This document shows positions 63,821 to 64,000 of a stretch of DNA of 64,000 bases, piece after piece. A model generated the notes under the pieces. It ran no database searches. It saw only the letters and a list, made by a program, of their open reading frames with translations, and was not told where the DNA came from. This DNA comes from Rhodospirillales bacterium. GTDB lineage: Bacteria; Pseudomonadota; Alphaproteobacteria; Acetobacterales; Acetobacteraceae. The first letter of the stretch is position 1. Every line of letters begins with the position of its first letter. A program made the position numbers and the translations under genes. The stretch spans positions 1 to 64,000 of the forward strand of contig JAFKLG010000063.1 in the NCBI GenBank assembly GCA_017304945.1, written 5' to 3'.

Positions 63821-64000
63821 TCATGCGGCCTGCCGGACCGCCTGGGGCAGGATCTGGCGCAGCGCGGTGACCAGGGCGTCCATCATCGCGTCCGTGTGCA
63901 GGGGCGTGGGGGTCAGGCGCAGGCGCTCCTCGCCCCGGGGCACGGTCGGGTAGTTGATCGGCGTCGCATACATGTCGAATTCGGCGAGCAGGCGCTGGCT
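63821..64000 (-). CDS. hemA: 5-aminolevulinate synthase HemA (3' part)
   Basis: Translation of the minus strand gives the last 59 residues of a PLP-dependent 5-aminolevulinate synthase: MYATPINYPTVPRGEERLRL followed by TPTPLHTDAMMDAL, the distinctive C-terminal signature of the C4-pathway enzyme that condenses glycine and succinyl-CoA. The frame is open to the right edge, so the start lies outside. It is on the same strand as and upstream of ccmF, linking heme supply to cytochrome c maturation. Confidence 0.92.
   Translation of the reverse strand, partial: SQRLLAEFDMYATPINYPTVPRGEERLRLTPTPLHTDAMMDALVTALRQILPQAVRQAA

Overview
The window is about 64 kb of very GC-rich, gene-dense chromosomal DNA. 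Gene content and order point to an alphaproteobacterium, most likely Rhodospirillales/Acetobacteraceae (inference). The supporting traits are a tkt-gap-fda-pgk sugar-phosphate cluster with a class I aldolase, a long-form isocitrate lyase, an mreB-mreC-mreD-mrdA-rodA operon, and ccmFGHI next to an ALAS-type hemA. No rRNA or tRNA gene, IS transposase or CRISPR array was seen. Both edges cut genes: purE on the left and hemA on the right.

Layout. 1-2.0 kb: purE (end) and purK, then a flavin-reductase-like protein. 2.1-8.3 kb (minus): tkt, gap, fda, pgk and a nucleoside 2-deoxyribosyltransferase-like gene; the region in front of gap carries an FNR/FixK-like box and a second palindrome. 8.4-10.9 kb: a racemase-superfamily protein, a small unknown protein and a polytopic membrane protein. 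11-23.8 kb (minus): an amine-oriented region with three paralogous Tat-exported family 5 solute-binding proteins but no permease, a stand-alone molybdenum-hydroxylase large subunit, two class III aminotransferases, an acetylpolyamine-amidohydrolase-like protein, a monooxygenase-fold protein and a YXWGXW-type secreted protein. 23.9-34.2 kb: a DUF445 protein, a tandem Lin0512 pair, an enolase-superfamily enzyme, pyrE, a tartrate/isopropylmalate-type dehydrogenase, isocitrate lyase, and a FAH-family/acyl-CoA-ligase pair.

34.3-42.4 kb is an envelope block: MepA, two GT9 heptosyltransferase-like proteins, a GT4 glycosyltransferase, an acyltransferase-3 protein, an FkbM-like methyltransferase with a long helical N-terminus, and a DUF3293 protein. 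42.5-48.2 kb is the rod-shape elongasome operon (minus). 48.3-52.3 kb: two glycine-zipper lipoproteins in tandem, an isolated glgA, a phage-like divergent pair (S24/CI-type repressor and Ner-like regulator) and a single-domain response regulator. 52.5-59.3 kb: a beta-hydroxyacid dehydrogenase, an AEC transporter, an FmdB zinc ribbon, a FUSC protein and an acyl-CoA dehydrogenase pair. 59.3-64 kb (minus): hemA (partial), ccmF, ccmG, ccmH, ccmI.

Non-coding DNA is unusually rich in repeats. A dispersed palindromic REP-like family (GTCATGGCCGG...CCGGCCATCC) occurs at six places, including a five-copy alternating array and two inverted pairs. Two degenerate GC-rich tandem arrays lie just downstream of two of the solute-binding-protein genes. 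A 208-bp segment is bounded by a perfect 22-bp inverted repeat. The most interesting functional hypothesis is the gene run from 21.8 down to 13.7 kb, which could encode uptake, deacetylation, transamination and Mo-dependent aldehyde oxidation of acetylated polyamines or related amines.
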